Positions 53,101 to 61,120 of a stretch of DNA of 64,000 nt are shown here, in pieces. The position numbers were made by a program, and so were the translations under genes. Source of the DNA: Aestuariibaculum lutulentum (lineage in GTDB: Bacteria; Bacteroidota; Bacteroidia; Flavobacteriales; Flavobacteriaceae); contig NZ_CP136709.1 of assembly GCF_032926325.1 (NCBI RefSeq), positions 37,501 through 101,500 of the forward strand, in the 5' to 3' direction. Numbering within the stretch: the first letter of the stretch is position 1; each line of letters begins with the position of its first letter. The notes under the pieces are model-generated. The model did not search any database, was not told where the DNA came from, and worked only from the letters and a program-made list of their open reading frames with translations.

Positions 53101-53693
53101 ATGTTTCTAATCCAGGAAATTACTCGGTGGCTTTAACGAATCCAACAACACTTTGTTCAACAACCAAAACCGTCTCTGTAAAAGCCTCAGAACTGGCAAC
53201 CATTACTCAAGACAATATTACAGTAATAGATATCTCAGAAAACAATAGTGTTACCATAAATAATCCTGAAAGTTTAGGTTCTGGCACCTATCAATTTGCA
53301 TTGGAATCAAAAGATAGCTCTGTTATTTTTCCTTATCAGGACAGTCCGGTGTTTAACAATGTTCGCGCCGGAGATTATAAACTTTATGTAAAAGATGATA
53401 TTTGCGGAACAGCCGAAATAGATGTCTTCGTTATTGGCTATAGAAAATTTTTCACCCCAAATGGGGATGGTCAAAATGATTTATGGAAAATTCAAGGATT
53501 AAACAGTTCGCAAGCTTCAAGTTTGGTCTACATATATAACCGTTATGGAAAATTAATTAAGCAACTTAATCCGTTAGGTAATGGTTGGGATGGCACATTT
53601 AATGGGGAATTACTTGCTACTGATGATTATTGGTTTACAGTAGAACTTACCGACGGAAGATCTTTTACAGGGCACTTTACTTTAAAGCGATAA
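50112..53693 (+). CDS. Giant secreted protein 4: jellyroll-like head, six repeats, T9SS type B domain
   Basis: About 1193 aa started at ATG 50112; the TTG at 50103 falls inside a -7 box. Signal peptide LFLFCFLSFFIKGISQ. Residues ~30-245 form a beta-rich head with IEDFGSGTARLGP, NNSFTDHTGNTNGYLYYCD, CNDIEYELSAWFAKS and DLVIDDIEVRPCG, resembling a carbohydrate-binding jellyroll. Six Cys-paired repeats follow at ~352-949, then an Ig-like unit (FDYSWTFEGSEISNN) and the T9SS type B domain near 1108-1193 (KFFTPNGDGQNDLW). Last of the four paralogues. The head suggests binding of glycans, by pattern only. Confidence 0.86.
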   Translation: MTKTPTNQTKLFTLFLFCFLSFFIKGISQTCSLGNPVFIEDFGSGTARLGPSLNQDPNTDVHPDFRPAQLYTYVGGNGTVGYDQYGLMKNPVDAAPGGAWWNNSFTDHTGNTNGYLYYCDAGTDLNVFYAQKIDGLCNDIEYELSAWFAKSNEPGYFIDPNIKLIVGFTDANDIPLGNIVDTDTGSITGIGANRWHQKTLVFTVPSGTENIYFMLKNNVSGQQGNDLVIDDIEVRPCGPQIEISDATNNVINNDAYCLSGTTDTTINLSANIPSNFVMIWQESTSPDVWTDLTYETATDLNYTIPANSNSFHHFRLKFAHNADNLLNSSCNFFTDPVYYYFTDAQTAPNLKLCDDDNNGTATFDLTQQNNLINDSPEFTITYHESLTDAQTGTPLITTPENYGSGYRTVYARVENNYNPDCFAISNFNLEVYNSAFPLDALSITPIQECDDSSVGTDIDGFKIIDITQRDTEILNGQSALEFTLTYFTDALYVNKILNPTTFINTISSGQTIYVRMTNNNFIDCFSDTSFQIEINALPEVNMPDKYSQCDDASNDGIAPFNLTLNHIKEEINPDYLAEGLIFLYYNDQNEAENRGINITTPENFQNKVPFTNEIVYIRVENPSGCHRIVSIELQVNPSGSALDTYNPLPLHQCDDGLDDRDGISTFDMSSIKTHIENTLFSSISVTAHFYESQINAELEINEVLNIDTHQNTNSPNSQNIWVRIKSNLGNDCLGLKEFQNLLIVESLPIANPASLNAECDYDSTDTILSFPFDTSQIETTVLGNQNPAEVTITYFDEQGNTLPSPLPNPFLTENQTITIRVTNNITQDPDGACFDETTLEFIIDEQPIANSVSSQIFCDDGLDSTDINDGLHSFNTSSFSDTVLGNQTNMDIYFSYINENGVTITDATELPNPLVSGTQTITANVINPENSNCIASTTIDLIVNPIPDFTINEEEIVCTSDPTFIVTLTPVQSNPSEVFDYSWTFEGSEISNNTTLDVSNPGNYSVALTNPTTLCSTTKTVSVKASELATITQDNITVIDISENNSVTINNPESLGSGTYQFALESKDSSVIFPYQDSPVFNNVRAGDYKLYVKDDICGTAEIDVFVIGYRKFFTPNGDGQNDLWKIQGLNSSQASSLVYIYNRYGKLIKQLNPLGNGWDGTFNGELLATDDYWFTVELTDGRSFTGHFTLKR

Positions 53694-53708
53694 GAGTTAT
53701 ATTTTACG

Positions 53709-53716
53709 TAATTTTG
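53709..53716 (+). promoter_or_regulatory. Putative -7 box of uvrB
   Basis: TAATTTTG fits TAnnTTTG, only 4 bp before ATG 53721. If used, uvrB mRNA would be leaderless or nearly so. No -33 TTG is seen. Confidence 0.35.
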
Positions 53717-53720
53717 TAGC

Positions 53721-55724
53721 ATGCGTTTTAAAATTGAATCTGAATTCGGACCTACAGGCGATCAGCCACAAGCTATTAAACAATTAGTAGCCGGAATTAA
53801 TGCTGATGAAAAATATCAAACACTACTTGGTGTTACAGGCTCGGGTAAAACCTTTACTGTTGCCAACGTTATTCAGGAAGTACAGCGCCCTACACTGGTT
53901 TTGGCTCACAACAAAACTTTAGCCGCTCAGCTCTATTCTGAGTTTAAGCAGTTTTTCCCCAATAATGCCGTAGAGTATTTTGTTTCGTATTACGACTACT
54001 ATCAGCCTGAGGCTTATATTCCAGTTTCCGGGGTTTATATAGAAAAGGATTTATCGATTAACGATGAAATCGAGAAGATGCGTTTAAGTGCGACTTCTTC
54101 CCTCCTTTCAGGACGACGAGATGTGCTTGTTGTGGCTTCTGTTTCCTGTTTGTATGGTATTGGAAACCCTGTGGAATTTCAAAAGAATGTGATTTCATTA
54201 GAACGTGATCAGGAAATTTCCAGAACTAAATTGCTTCATAGATTAGTACAGAGTTTATATTCCAGAACCGAAGCCGAATTTAACCATGGAAACTTCAGAA
54301 TAAAAGGCGATACGGTAGATGTGTTTCCTAGTTATGCTGATTATGCCTTTAGAATTCACTTTTTTGGTGATGAAATTGAAGACATTGAGGCGTTTGATAT
54401 TCAAACCAATCAGGTGATTGAAAAATACGACCGACTGAATATTTATCCGGCAAATATGTTCGTAACCTCACCAGACGTCCTTCAAAATGCTATTAAAGAC
54501 ATTCAGGACGATTTGGTAAAACAACATGATTATTTTAAGGACATCGGAAAACATTTAGAAGCCAAACGACTTAAAGAACGAACCGAATTCGATTTAGAAA
54601 TGATTCGCGAATTAGGTTACTGCTCAGGCATTGAGAATTACTCACGTTATCTGGATGGCAGACAACCGGGCACGAGACCTTTCTGTTTACTGGATTATTT
54701 CCCGGATGATTATTTAATGGTTGTTGATGAAAGTCACGTGACCATTTCGCAGGTGCATGCCATGTATGGTGGCGACCGTAGTAGGAAAGAAAACTTAGTC
54801 GAATACGGTTTCCGTTTGCCAGCAGCTATGGATAACCGTCCTTTAAAATTTGAAGAATTCGAGGCGATACAAAATCAGGTAATCTATGTCAGTGCAACAC
54901 CTGCCGATTACGAATTAAAAAAATCGGACGGGATTTACGTGGAGCAAATCATCAGACCTACGGGATTATTAGATCCGATTATTGAAGTGCGCCCGAGTTT
55001 AAATCAGATTGATGATTTAATTGAAGAAATTCAGCAGCGTGTTGAAAAAGATGAACGTACTTTGGTAACGACTTTAACCAAACGTATGGCCGAAGAGTTA
55101 ACTAAATACCTTGATCGTATTCAAATTCGTTGTCGTTATATTCATAGTGATGTAGACACGTTAGAACGCGTGGAAATCATGCAGGATTTACGTAAAGGTT
55201 TATTTGATGTACTTGTTGGGGTAAATTTACTTCGTGAAGGATTAGATTTACCTGAAGTATCGCTAGTAGCCATTTTAGATGCAGATAAGGAAGGTTTTTT
55301 ACGTTCGGCACGTTCACTAACTCAAACGGTTGGTAGAGCCGCCAGAAATCTTAATGGTAAAGCCATCATGTATGCTGATAAGATTACGAATAGCATGCAG
55401 CAGACTATTGATGAAACGAACTACCGACGAGAGAAACAAATCAATTACAATACTAAATTCAATATCACGCCTAAAGCATTAAATAAAAACTTAAATAATG
55501 CGCTGGCTAAAAATTCGGTGAGCACCTATAGCTACGAATTAGAAGCTGCCAAGGCTGCTGAACCGGAAAGTCTGTACCTAACCAAACCGGAATTAGAAAA
55601 GAAAATTAAAGATAAGCGTAAACTCATGGAAGAAGCTGCTAAGGCTTTGGACTTTATTGTGGCCGCCAAACTTCGTGATGAAATAAAAGGGTATCAAGAA
55701 AAATTAGAAAAGCTAAAAGTATAA
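53721..55724 (+). CDS. uvrB: Excinuclease ABC subunit B
   Basis: Damage-verifying helicase of nucleotide excision repair; loaded by UvrA, then partners UvrC. 667 aa, normal length. Walker A GVTGSGKT at 37-44, the beta-hairpin region SYYDYYQPEAYIPVSGVYIEKD, DESHVTI as motif II, TTLTKRMAEELT and the C-terminal UVR motif (KLMEEAAKALDFIVAAKLRDEI) for UvrC contact. A TAATTTTG box lies 5 bp upstream of the ATG. Followed by a hairpin before convergent TerB-like gene. It has no functional tie with the secreted proteins before it. Confidence 0.97.
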   Translation: MRFKIESEFGPTGDQPQAIKQLVAGINADEKYQTLLGVTGSGKTFTVANVIQEVQRPTLVLAHNKTLAAQLYSEFKQFFPNNAVEYFVSYYDYYQPEAYIPVSGVYIEKDLSINDEIEKMRLSATSSLLSGRRDVLVVASVSCLYGIGNPVEFQKNVISLERDQEISRTKLLHRLVQSLYSRTEAEFNHGNFRIKGDTVDVFPSYADYAFRIHFFGDEIEDIEAFDIQTNQVIEKYDRLNIYPANMFVTSPDVLQNAIKDIQDDLVKQHDYFKDIGKHLEAKRLKERTEFDLEMIRELGYCSGIENYSRYLDGRQPGTRPFCLLDYFPDDYLMVVDESHVTISQVHAMYGGDRSRKENLVEYGFRLPAAMDNRPLKFEEFEAIQNQVIYVSATPADYELKKSDGIYVEQIIRPTGLLDPIIEVRPSLNQIDDLIEEIQQRVEKDERTLVTTLTKRMAEELTKYLDRIQIRCRYIHSDVDTLERVEIMQDLRKGLFDVLVGVNLLREGLDLPEVSLVAILDADKEGFLRSARSLTQTVGRAARNLNGKAIMYADKITNSMQQTIDETNYRREKQINYNTKFNITPKALNKNLNNALAKNSVSTYSYELEAAKAAEPESLYLTKPELEKKIKDKRKLMEEAAKALDFIVAAKLRDEIKGYQEKLEKLKV

Positions 55725-55739
55725 TACCTTTAGCTTTTC
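55707..55739 (+). terminator. Hairpin at uvrB end
   Basis: Perfect 11-bp stem (55707-55717 with 55729-55739), 11-nt loop holding the uvrB stop. The T-run is inside the right arm and followed by CC, so termination strength is moderate. Could also serve the convergent TerB-like gene. Confidence 0.6.
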
Positions 55740-55765
55740 CATCCCAAAAATATCTAGTTTGTTTT

Positions 55766-56170
55766 CTAGTTATATTGCGTTTTAAAAATATCAATAAGTA
55801 CATCGGGTGGTACAATTTTATTTGGAAAACTTTCCATTAAATAAAGTACCTTAGAAATGGATTCATGACTCAAGCCCATGCGTAATCCAAAGTTATGTAG
55901 CTTTACAATTTTCTTAGAATCATTTTGATCATTATCAATATTCATTAATAATACTAAACGATGAAATTGTACAATGCGCTCGCTATGCGATTTTAAATGA
56001 ATATAATTAATAGGGTGTTCTATGAGATAGTCGAAATCCTCTCGAGAAATTTCAAGCTGTTTTGCAACACCTAGCAAAAAATTATATTCAATGGCTTTAA
56101 TATCTTTATCATGCTTAGCAAAAGCAATCATTTCAGATAAGAGACTTAATTTTTCGACTCTATTAATCAT
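55766..56170 (-). CDS. TerB-like helical protein
   Basis: 134 aa, all helical by pattern. KLSLLSEMIAFAKHDKDIKAIEYNFLLGVAKQL is like the first helices of TerB (DnaJ-type helical bundle, with acidic residues that can hold a metal in tellurite-resistance TerB). In flavobacteria such short proteins are conserved next to housekeeping genes and are not linked to tellurite resistance. Function unknown. Convergent with uvrB; its upstream region is a 375-bp intergenic stretch. Confidence 0.65.
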   Translation of the reverse strand: MINRVEKLSLLSEMIAFAKHDKDIKAIEYNFLLGVAKQLEISREDFDYLIEHPINYIHLKSHSERIVQFHRLVLLMNIDNDQNDSKKIVKLHNFGLRMGLSHESISKVLYLMESFPNKIVPPDVLIDIFKTQYN

Positions 56171-56545
56171 ATAGTTAAGGGATTAATTAATTACCCTATA
56201 AAGATACGAACTACCTTAATTTTATAATCCTGTATAATTTGTCGCTTATCGAAAACAGGCGTGCATTTGGTCGTTAATTTTAATTATTTCATCTCAAACA
56301 CATTAAAAACAACATCATTACCTAGTTGATTTTCAATAAATTAAAACAACTAAGCACAATAAAAACCAAAAAACAACCCATTGATTAACAATAACTTAGA
56401 CACATATTAAAATCAAATAATGGTAAAAATTTTATAACCTTTTTTTGAAGTATCTTTACAAAAATTACAAAAACGCTAGAAAACACATCTTAACACTGCC
56501 TGATTCACAAAAAGGAATAGTACTTTTGACACTCAAATAACAGAT
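56171..56545. other. 375-bp intergenic region
   Basis: Between divergent TerB-like and DUF1456 genes. It is A/T-rich with no ORF of note. A TACTTTTG -7 box at 56521-56528 is 17 bp upstream of the DUF1456 start. Nothing else stands out; no clear RNA gene or repeats. Confidence 0.5.
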
Positions 56546-56797
56546 ATGACAAACAACGATATTTTAAAAAAACTGAGAGTTGCCTTAAAACTTAGAGACG
56601 ACGATATTGTAAAGATTTTAGGTCTGGTAGACTTTAGAATTTCTAAAAGTGAACTTGGTGCTTTTTTTAGAAAAGAAGACCATCCTAAATATATGGAATG
56701 TGGTGACCAGATATTAAGAAACTTTTTAAATGGTCTGGTAATTCATATGCGAGGCCCCATGCCCCCCAAAAAACAAGACAACAAAAAAAGCTCTTAA
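56546..56797 (+). CDS. One-domain DUF1456 (YehS-like) protein
   Basis: 83 aa. MTNNDILKKLRVALKLRDDDIVKILGLVDFRISKSELGAFFRKEDHPKYMECGDQILRNFLNGL covers one DUF1456 domain; E. coli YehS has two of them in tandem, so this is a half-size version with a basic tail (PPKKQDNKKSS). Function unknown. Its own -7 box lies 17 bp upstream and a strong terminator includes its stop codon, so it is a stand-alone gene. Confidence 0.75.
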   Translation: MTNNDILKKLRVALKLRDDDIVKILGLVDFRISKSELGAFFRKEDHPKYMECGDQILRNFLNGLVIHMRGPMPPKKQDNKKSS

Positions 56798-56818
56798 TTT
56801 TCATTAAGAGCTTTTTTT
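56783..56818 (+). terminator. Terminator of DUF1456 gene
   Basis: A 16-bp perfect stem (56783-56798 with 56803-56818), loop TTTC, T-run at the end. The stop codon lies in the left arm. Symmetric, so it may also end the convergent minus-strand gene (stop 56837). Confidence 0.88.
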
Positions 56819-56836
56819 ATGTGTTTCAAAATTGAA

Positions 56837-57181
56837 TTAAATAGAGGCAACCAACTTAACCGGTATTAAATATTTTCTACCCGGCGCCATGCCTTCAGCC
56901 TGAATTTTGCAATAATTAAGCTTGTACTTCAAAAATTGTTCTAATTCATCCGAATCAGAATCAATAGACAATACGACAATTTCGCTTTTATTGTTAATAG
57001 TAAAATAAACATTAGCAGAAACCTCTTCATTAAATTCTAAATTAGAGTTCTTAAGGATCTTCTGTATTTCTACAGTGATGGTTTCCGTTTTAGGAAGGTC
57101 ATTCATTTTGCTATCATTAGCAAAAATGGTTTTTGAACATAATAAAATTGCTAATACTAATAATACTTTAATTGTTTTCAT
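56837..57181 (-). CDS. Small secreted protein, unknown
   Basis: 114 aa with a signal peptide (MKTIKVLLVLAILLCSKTIFAND). The mature ~90 residues have an alpha/beta pattern: TITVEIQKILKN, VSANVYFTINNKSEIVVLSID, ELEQFLKYKLNYCKI, RKYLIPVKLV, resembling a TonB C-terminal-like or secretin-like small domain, but without confident family. Conserved small periplasmic proteins of this sort are frequent in Flavobacteriia. Monocistronic; 139 bp from the sucC stop. Confidence 0.6.
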   Translation of the reverse strand: MKTIKVLLVLAILLCSKTIFANDSKMNDLPKTETITVEIQKILKNSNLEFNEEVSANVYFTINNKSEIVVLSIDSDSDELEQFLKYKLNYCKIQAEGMAPGRKYLIPVKLVASI

Positions 57182-57243
57182 AGTTTTAGTTTTTACAGCT
57201 TTTAATATTGACTGTTTTTGTTTTACGAGTCAAAATTAGACAT

Positions 57244-57273
57244 AAAAAAAGAGTAGTGATTTACACTACTCTT
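57244..57273 (-). terminator. Terminator after sucC
   Basis: 10-bp stem (57249-57258 with 57264-57273), loop ATTTA; minus-strand T-run from A at 57244-57250. It is 47 bp past the sucC stop. Confidence 0.85.
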
Positions 57274-57320
57274 ATTAAAACTATACGGTAATATTAACAA
57301 ATACTATGGCTATGTTAAGC

Positions 57321-58511
57321 CTATGCTAATACTTCCTGTACTTTATCTGCAGCTTCCTGGAATTCAGTTGCACTTAATACTGCTAAACCAGAGTTGTCGA
57401 TTAATTCTTTAGCGATGTCTGCATTGGTACCTTGTAAACGCACAATAATTGGCACGTTGATGTTACCCATGTTTTTGTAAGCGTCGATTACCCCTTGAGC
57501 AACACGGTCACAACGAACAATACCTCCAAAGATGTTAATTAAAATTGCTTTTACGTTAGGATCTTTTAAGATGATTTTAAAAGCAGCCTCTACACGCGCA
57601 GCATCAGCAGTACCACCAACGTCTAAGAAGTTAGCTGGCTCACCACCTGCTTGCTTAATTAAATCCATAGTAGCCATTGCTAAACCAGCTCCGTTTACCA
57701 TACATCCTACGTTACCATCAAGGTCAACATAGTTTAATCCTACTTCTTTAGCTTCTACTTCAATTGGGTTTTCTTCACGTAAATCACGTAGGTTTACGTA
57801 ATCTTTATGTCTGTAAAGTGCGTTATCATCGATAGTTACTTTAGCATCAACAGCTAAAATTTTATCGTCACTTGTTTTTAATACAGGGTTGATTTCAAAT
57901 AAAGAAGAATCAGACTTTACGTAAGCTGTATATAAATTAGTAACGAACTTAGTCATTTCTTTAAATGCGTTACCAGATAATCCTAAGTTAAAAGCAATAC
58001 GTCTTGCCTGGAATGGTGTTAAACCAACAGCCGGATCGATTTCTTCTGTAAAAATTAAATGAGGAGTTTCTTCAGCAACAGTTTCGATATCCATACCTCC
58101 TTCGGTAGAATACATAACCATGTTACGACCAGTACCTCTGTTTAATAAAACAGACATATAGAACTCTTCAGTTTCACTATCACCTGGATAGTAAACATCT
58201 TCTGCAACTAATACTTGGTGTACTTTTTTACCTTCAGCCGATGTTTGAGGTGTTACTAAGTTCATGCCGATGATTTGTCCAGCAATCTCTTCAACCTGCT
58301 CTAAGTTTTTAGCAAGTTTTACTCCACCACCTTTACCACGACCACCTGCATGTACTTGTGCTTTAATAACATGCCAACCGGTTCCTGTTTCTTCAGTTAA
58401 TTGTTTTGCTGCTGCAACAGCTTCCTTTGCATTTTGCGCTACAATACCACGTTGGATACGTACACCAAAACTGCTTAATATTTCTTTACCTTGATATTCG
58501 TGTAAATTCAT
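57321..58511 (-). CDS. sucC: Succinyl-CoA synthetase subunit beta (ADP-forming)
   Basis: TCA-cycle enzyme: succinyl-CoA + ADP + Pi to succinate + CoA + ATP, with SucD. 396 aa, full length. Starts MNLHEYQGKEILSSFGVRIQRG; ATP-grasp residues in KAQVHAGGRGKGGGVK; SLFEINPVLKT and the C-terminal CoA-ligase part with NFLDVGGTADAARVEAAF and NIFGGIVRCD. sucD is not adjacent, as is common in this group. It has its own promoter box and terminator; divergent from lysA. Confidence 0.97.
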   Translation of the reverse strand: MNLHEYQGKEILSSFGVRIQRGIVAQNAKEAVAAAKQLTEETGTGWHVIKAQVHAGGRGKGGGVKLAKNLEQVEEIAGQIIGMNLVTPQTSAEGKKVHQVLVAEDVYYPGDSETEEFYMSVLLNRGTGRNMVMYSTEGGMDIETVAEETPHLIFTEEIDPAVGLTPFQARRIAFNLGLSGNAFKEMTKFVTNLYTAYVKSDSSLFEINPVLKTSDDKILAVDAKVTIDDNALYRHKDYVNLRDLREENPIEVEAKEVGLNYVDLDGNVGCMVNGAGLAMATMDLIKQAGGEPANFLDVGGTADAARVEAAFKIILKDPNVKAILINIFGGIVRCDRVAQGVIDAYKNMGNINVPIIVRLQGTNADIAKELIDNSGLAVLSATEFQEAADKVQEVLA

Positions 58512-58536
58512 AATTCGCTAAATAGTTTAAGAGGCA

Positions 58537-58544
58537 CAAATGTA
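58537..58544 (-). promoter_or_regulatory. Putative -7 box of sucC promoter
   Basis: Minus-strand TACATTTG (TAnnTTTG), 26 bp upstream of the sucC ATG. Confidence 0.4.
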
Positions 58545-58684
58545 AATAATCGCAATTACTTACCCTAATATTTCAATGTGAAAACTTTATAAATAATAAA
58601 CTAATAACCTTGTGTTAAATAATTAACATTCTGTTTAACTTGTATAATTTTTTATTTATTTATTTTTTATTGTGCCTAAAGAAA

Positions 58685-58692
58685 TATCTTTG
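58685..58692 (+). promoter_or_regulatory. Putative -7 box of lysA promoter
   Basis: TATCTTTG (TAnnTTTG), 17 bp upstream of the lysA ATG at 58710. The sequence before it is very T-rich, and a TTG at the standard -33 place is missing. Confidence 0.4.
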
Positions 58693-58709
58693 CCAAAAAT
58701 TTACAAATT

Positions 58710-59945
58710 ATGTTGGAGAATCAATTGCTTAAAATTGCAGAAGATTTTGGAAGCCCTGTTTATGTTTACGATGCTGAAAGAATTGAGGCACAGTACAACA
58801 GACTGACTAACGCCTTTAGCGGTGTAAAAAAATTAAAACTTAATTATGCTGTAAAAGCCTTATCAAATATATCAATACTAAAATTATTCAACAAACTTGG
58901 TTCTGGTATTGACACCGTGTCTTTACAAGAAATTGAATTAGGATTAAGAGCAGGCTTTAAACCTCAGCAAATTATATTTACGCCTAACGGTGTATCTTTA
59001 GCTGAAATTGAAGAGGCTGCTAAACTTGGTGTTGAAATTAACATCGACAACCTGTCTATTTTAGAGCAATTTGGAACAAAACATCCAAACATTCCAGTAT
59101 GTATTCGTATTAATCCGCACATTATGGCCGGAGGAAATGCCAATATTTCTGTAGGACACATCGATTCTAAATTCGGAATTTCTATTCACCAGATTCCTCA
59201 TATTTTACGTATTGTTGAAAATACCAAAATGACTATCAACGGTATTCACATGCATACTGGTAGTGATATTTTAGATATTGAAGTATTCTTATACGCCAGC
59301 GAAATTTTATTCGATACTGCTAAGCAATTCAAAAACTTAGAATTCATCGATTTTGGTTCAGGATTTAAAGTACCATATAAAGAAGGTGATATTGAAACTA
59401 ACATTGAAGAATTAGGTAAAAAATTAACGGCTAAGTTTAACGCTTTCTGTAAAGAATATGGTAAAGACTTAACCTTAGCTTTCGAGCCTGGTAAGTTTTT
59501 AGTAAGTGAGTCTGGATATTTCTTAACTAAAGTAAATGCTGTTAAGCAAACCACTTCAACTGTTTTTGCTCAGGTAGATTCTGGTTTCAACCACTTAATC
59601 CGTCCTATGTTCTACGGTTCGCACCATGATATCATCAACATTTCTAACCCTAACGGTAACGAACGTTTCTACACTGTTGTTGGTTACATATGTGAAACCG
59701 ATACTTTTGGTAGCAACAGACGAATTAAAGAAATTTCTGAAGGTGATGTGTTATGCTTTAAAAATGCAGGAGCTTACTGTTTCTCTATGGCGAGTAACTA
59801 CAACTCTAGATTCAAACCTGCAGAAGTTTTATGGTACAACAACGAAGCACACTTAATCAGAAAAAGAGAAACGTTTGATGACATCATTAAAAATCAAATT
59901 GAAGTCGATTTTTCAGAGAAAAAAGAAAAAGAGTTGGCCAAATAA
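58710..59945 (+). CDS. lysA: Diaminopimelate decarboxylase
   Basis: Decarboxylates meso-diaminopimelate to L-lysine, last step of the pathway that includes dapD. 411 aa fold III PLP enzyme. PLP lysine Lys49 in NYAVKA; SGIDTVSLQEIELGLRAG; HMHTGSDI; GSGFKVPYKEGD; AFEPGKFLVSESG; VGYICETDTFGSNR with the catalytic Cys across the dimer, and GAYCFSMASNYN near the end. The start gives a usual N-terminus (MLENQLLKIAEDFGSPVYVYD). Single gene with its own terminator. Confidence 0.96.
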   Translation: MLENQLLKIAEDFGSPVYVYDAERIEAQYNRLTNAFSGVKKLKLNYAVKALSNISILKLFNKLGSGIDTVSLQEIELGLRAGFKPQQIIFTPNGVSLAEIEEAAKLGVEINIDNLSILEQFGTKHPNIPVCIRINPHIMAGGNANISVGHIDSKFGISIHQIPHILRIVENTKMTINGIHMHTGSDILDIEVFLYASEILFDTAKQFKNLEFIDFGSGFKVPYKEGDIETNIEELGKKLTAKFNAFCKEYGKDLTLAFEPGKFLVSESGYFLTKVNAVKQTTSTVFAQVDSGFNHLIRPMFYGSHHDIINISNPNGNERFYTVVGYICETDTFGSNRRIKEISEGDVLCFKNAGAYCFSMASNYNSRFKPAEVLWYNNEAHLIRKRETFDDIIKNQIEVDFSEKKEKELAK

Positions 59946-59975
59946 CCAATTCCAATAATTATACATCTTAGTTAT

Positions 59976-60005
59976 AAAAGCTCAACCTTTTGGTTGGGCT
60001 TTTTT
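59976..60005 (+). terminator. Terminator of lysA
   Basis: 12-bp stem (one G-U) from 59976 with loop TTTT and a long T-run; 30 bp after the lysA stop. Confidence 0.88.
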
Positions 60006-60245
60006 ATTTTAGAAACTAAAAATCCTACCTATAATTAAAACACAAGGTTGTTACCTCAACAAAATTTTCTATCTTTAAGTACGCTATTGTCAATAAAACA
60101 AACAAATTACCTACCCATATCTCTCATAATTAACCTCTGATTTTAGAGTCCCAAGTTGATTTTATTTAGAATACCTATTGTGTTAAAGTAACATTTAACG
60201 CTACCAACTATATAACCATTAATAATTCTAACCAAAATCAAAATT
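60006..60245. other. Upstream region of secreted two-repeat gene
   Basis: Non-coding, 240 bp. Holds one short inverted repeat, GTTAAA (60182-60187) with TTTAAC (60194-60199), which could be a weak operator. No clear -7 box of the TAnnTTTG kind was found. Confidence 0.35.
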
Positions 60246-60977
60246 ATGAGAACATTACTGTATCTATTACTTGTTCTTCCATTATTGGGAGTAGCTCAGG
60301 AAAACGACAATTACTTATTAAACATGTCTGAAATCACGGTGAAACCCGGACAAAATTCACAATTTATAGAGGGTGTCATGTCATGGAAAAAATGCTATAA
60401 AGATAACGAAGGGGAATTTAAATGGAGTATGTGGAAACGCGTTCAGGGTAAAGGAACGGTATACACCATGACCAGCCGAATGGCTAATTGGGCTGAAATG
60501 GATGAAAGCAATGATGAAGCCGGGAAAAAATGCAGAATGAAAGTGGTCGATTTAATTATACCACACGTTGAAAGTGTAGAATACAATATTGCACGACGCA
60601 TGCCAGATGTAAGCAAATCCAATTCAAACCTTTCTAATGATACCAAACTGGTATGGGTTTATAACGTAAAAGTTGACAATTATGATAGCTTTATGGAAAC
60701 CGTTAAAGAAGTAGAGTCTACCATTAAAAAAGCTGAGGGCGATACTAGAGGAACCTGGTGTAGCGTAATAGGTGGCGGCCCACATGTATCTGATTACTTT
60801 GTGACCGTTCCTTTTAAAAATTTTGCAGCTTTAGATGAAGACCGCGACGGTGTTTGGAAGGTTTATGAAAAAGAAAAAGGAAAATCTAAAGCCGACGCTA
60901 TTAAAGAAAAATTTAGAAGTGCCGTTTCTAAAGATTGGTCGTATATGTACAGTTTAATGGATGATTTATCGTATTAG
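60246..60977 (+). CDS. Secreted protein with two ferredoxin-like repeats, unknown
   Basis: 243 aa, signal peptide MRTLLYLLLVLPLLGVAQ. Two related halves: ~25-125 (LLNMSEITVKPGQNSQFIEGV, WSMWKRVQG, YTMTSRMANWAEMDE) and ~130-240 (WVYNVKVDNYDSFMETV, GTWCSVIGGGPHVSDYFVTVPFKNFAALDED), each like a dimeric ferredoxin-like (NIPSNAP/EthD-like) unit by pattern. Alone or loosely linked to the MFS gene 143 bp on. Periplasmic role unknown. Confidence 0.65.
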   Translation: MRTLLYLLLVLPLLGVAQENDNYLLNMSEITVKPGQNSQFIEGVMSWKKCYKDNEGEFKWSMWKRVQGKGTVYTMTSRMANWAEMDESNDEAGKKCRMKVVDLIIPHVESVEYNIARRMPDVSKSNSNLSNDTKLVWVYNVKVDNYDSFMETVKEVESTIKKAEGDTRGTWCSVIGGGPHVSDYFVTVPFKNFAALDEDRDGVWKVYEKEKGKSKADAIKEKFRSAVSKDWSYMYSLMDDLSY

Positions 60978-61120
60978 ATAATTCTAAATATTAATTTAAT
61001 AAACAATAGCATCCAGGATAAGCACAATGAAAATTGTGTTTATCCTTCTATCTCCCTTTGCATAAGAGTATTGCCCTATTTAACTAATAGCATTTAGTTT
61101 TAATCTTAAACCAACCAAAA

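Noticed and set aside
55766..56170. Tellurite resistance from the TerB-like protein
   Set aside because: No other ter genes nearby; the short form is widespread and unrelated to resistance.
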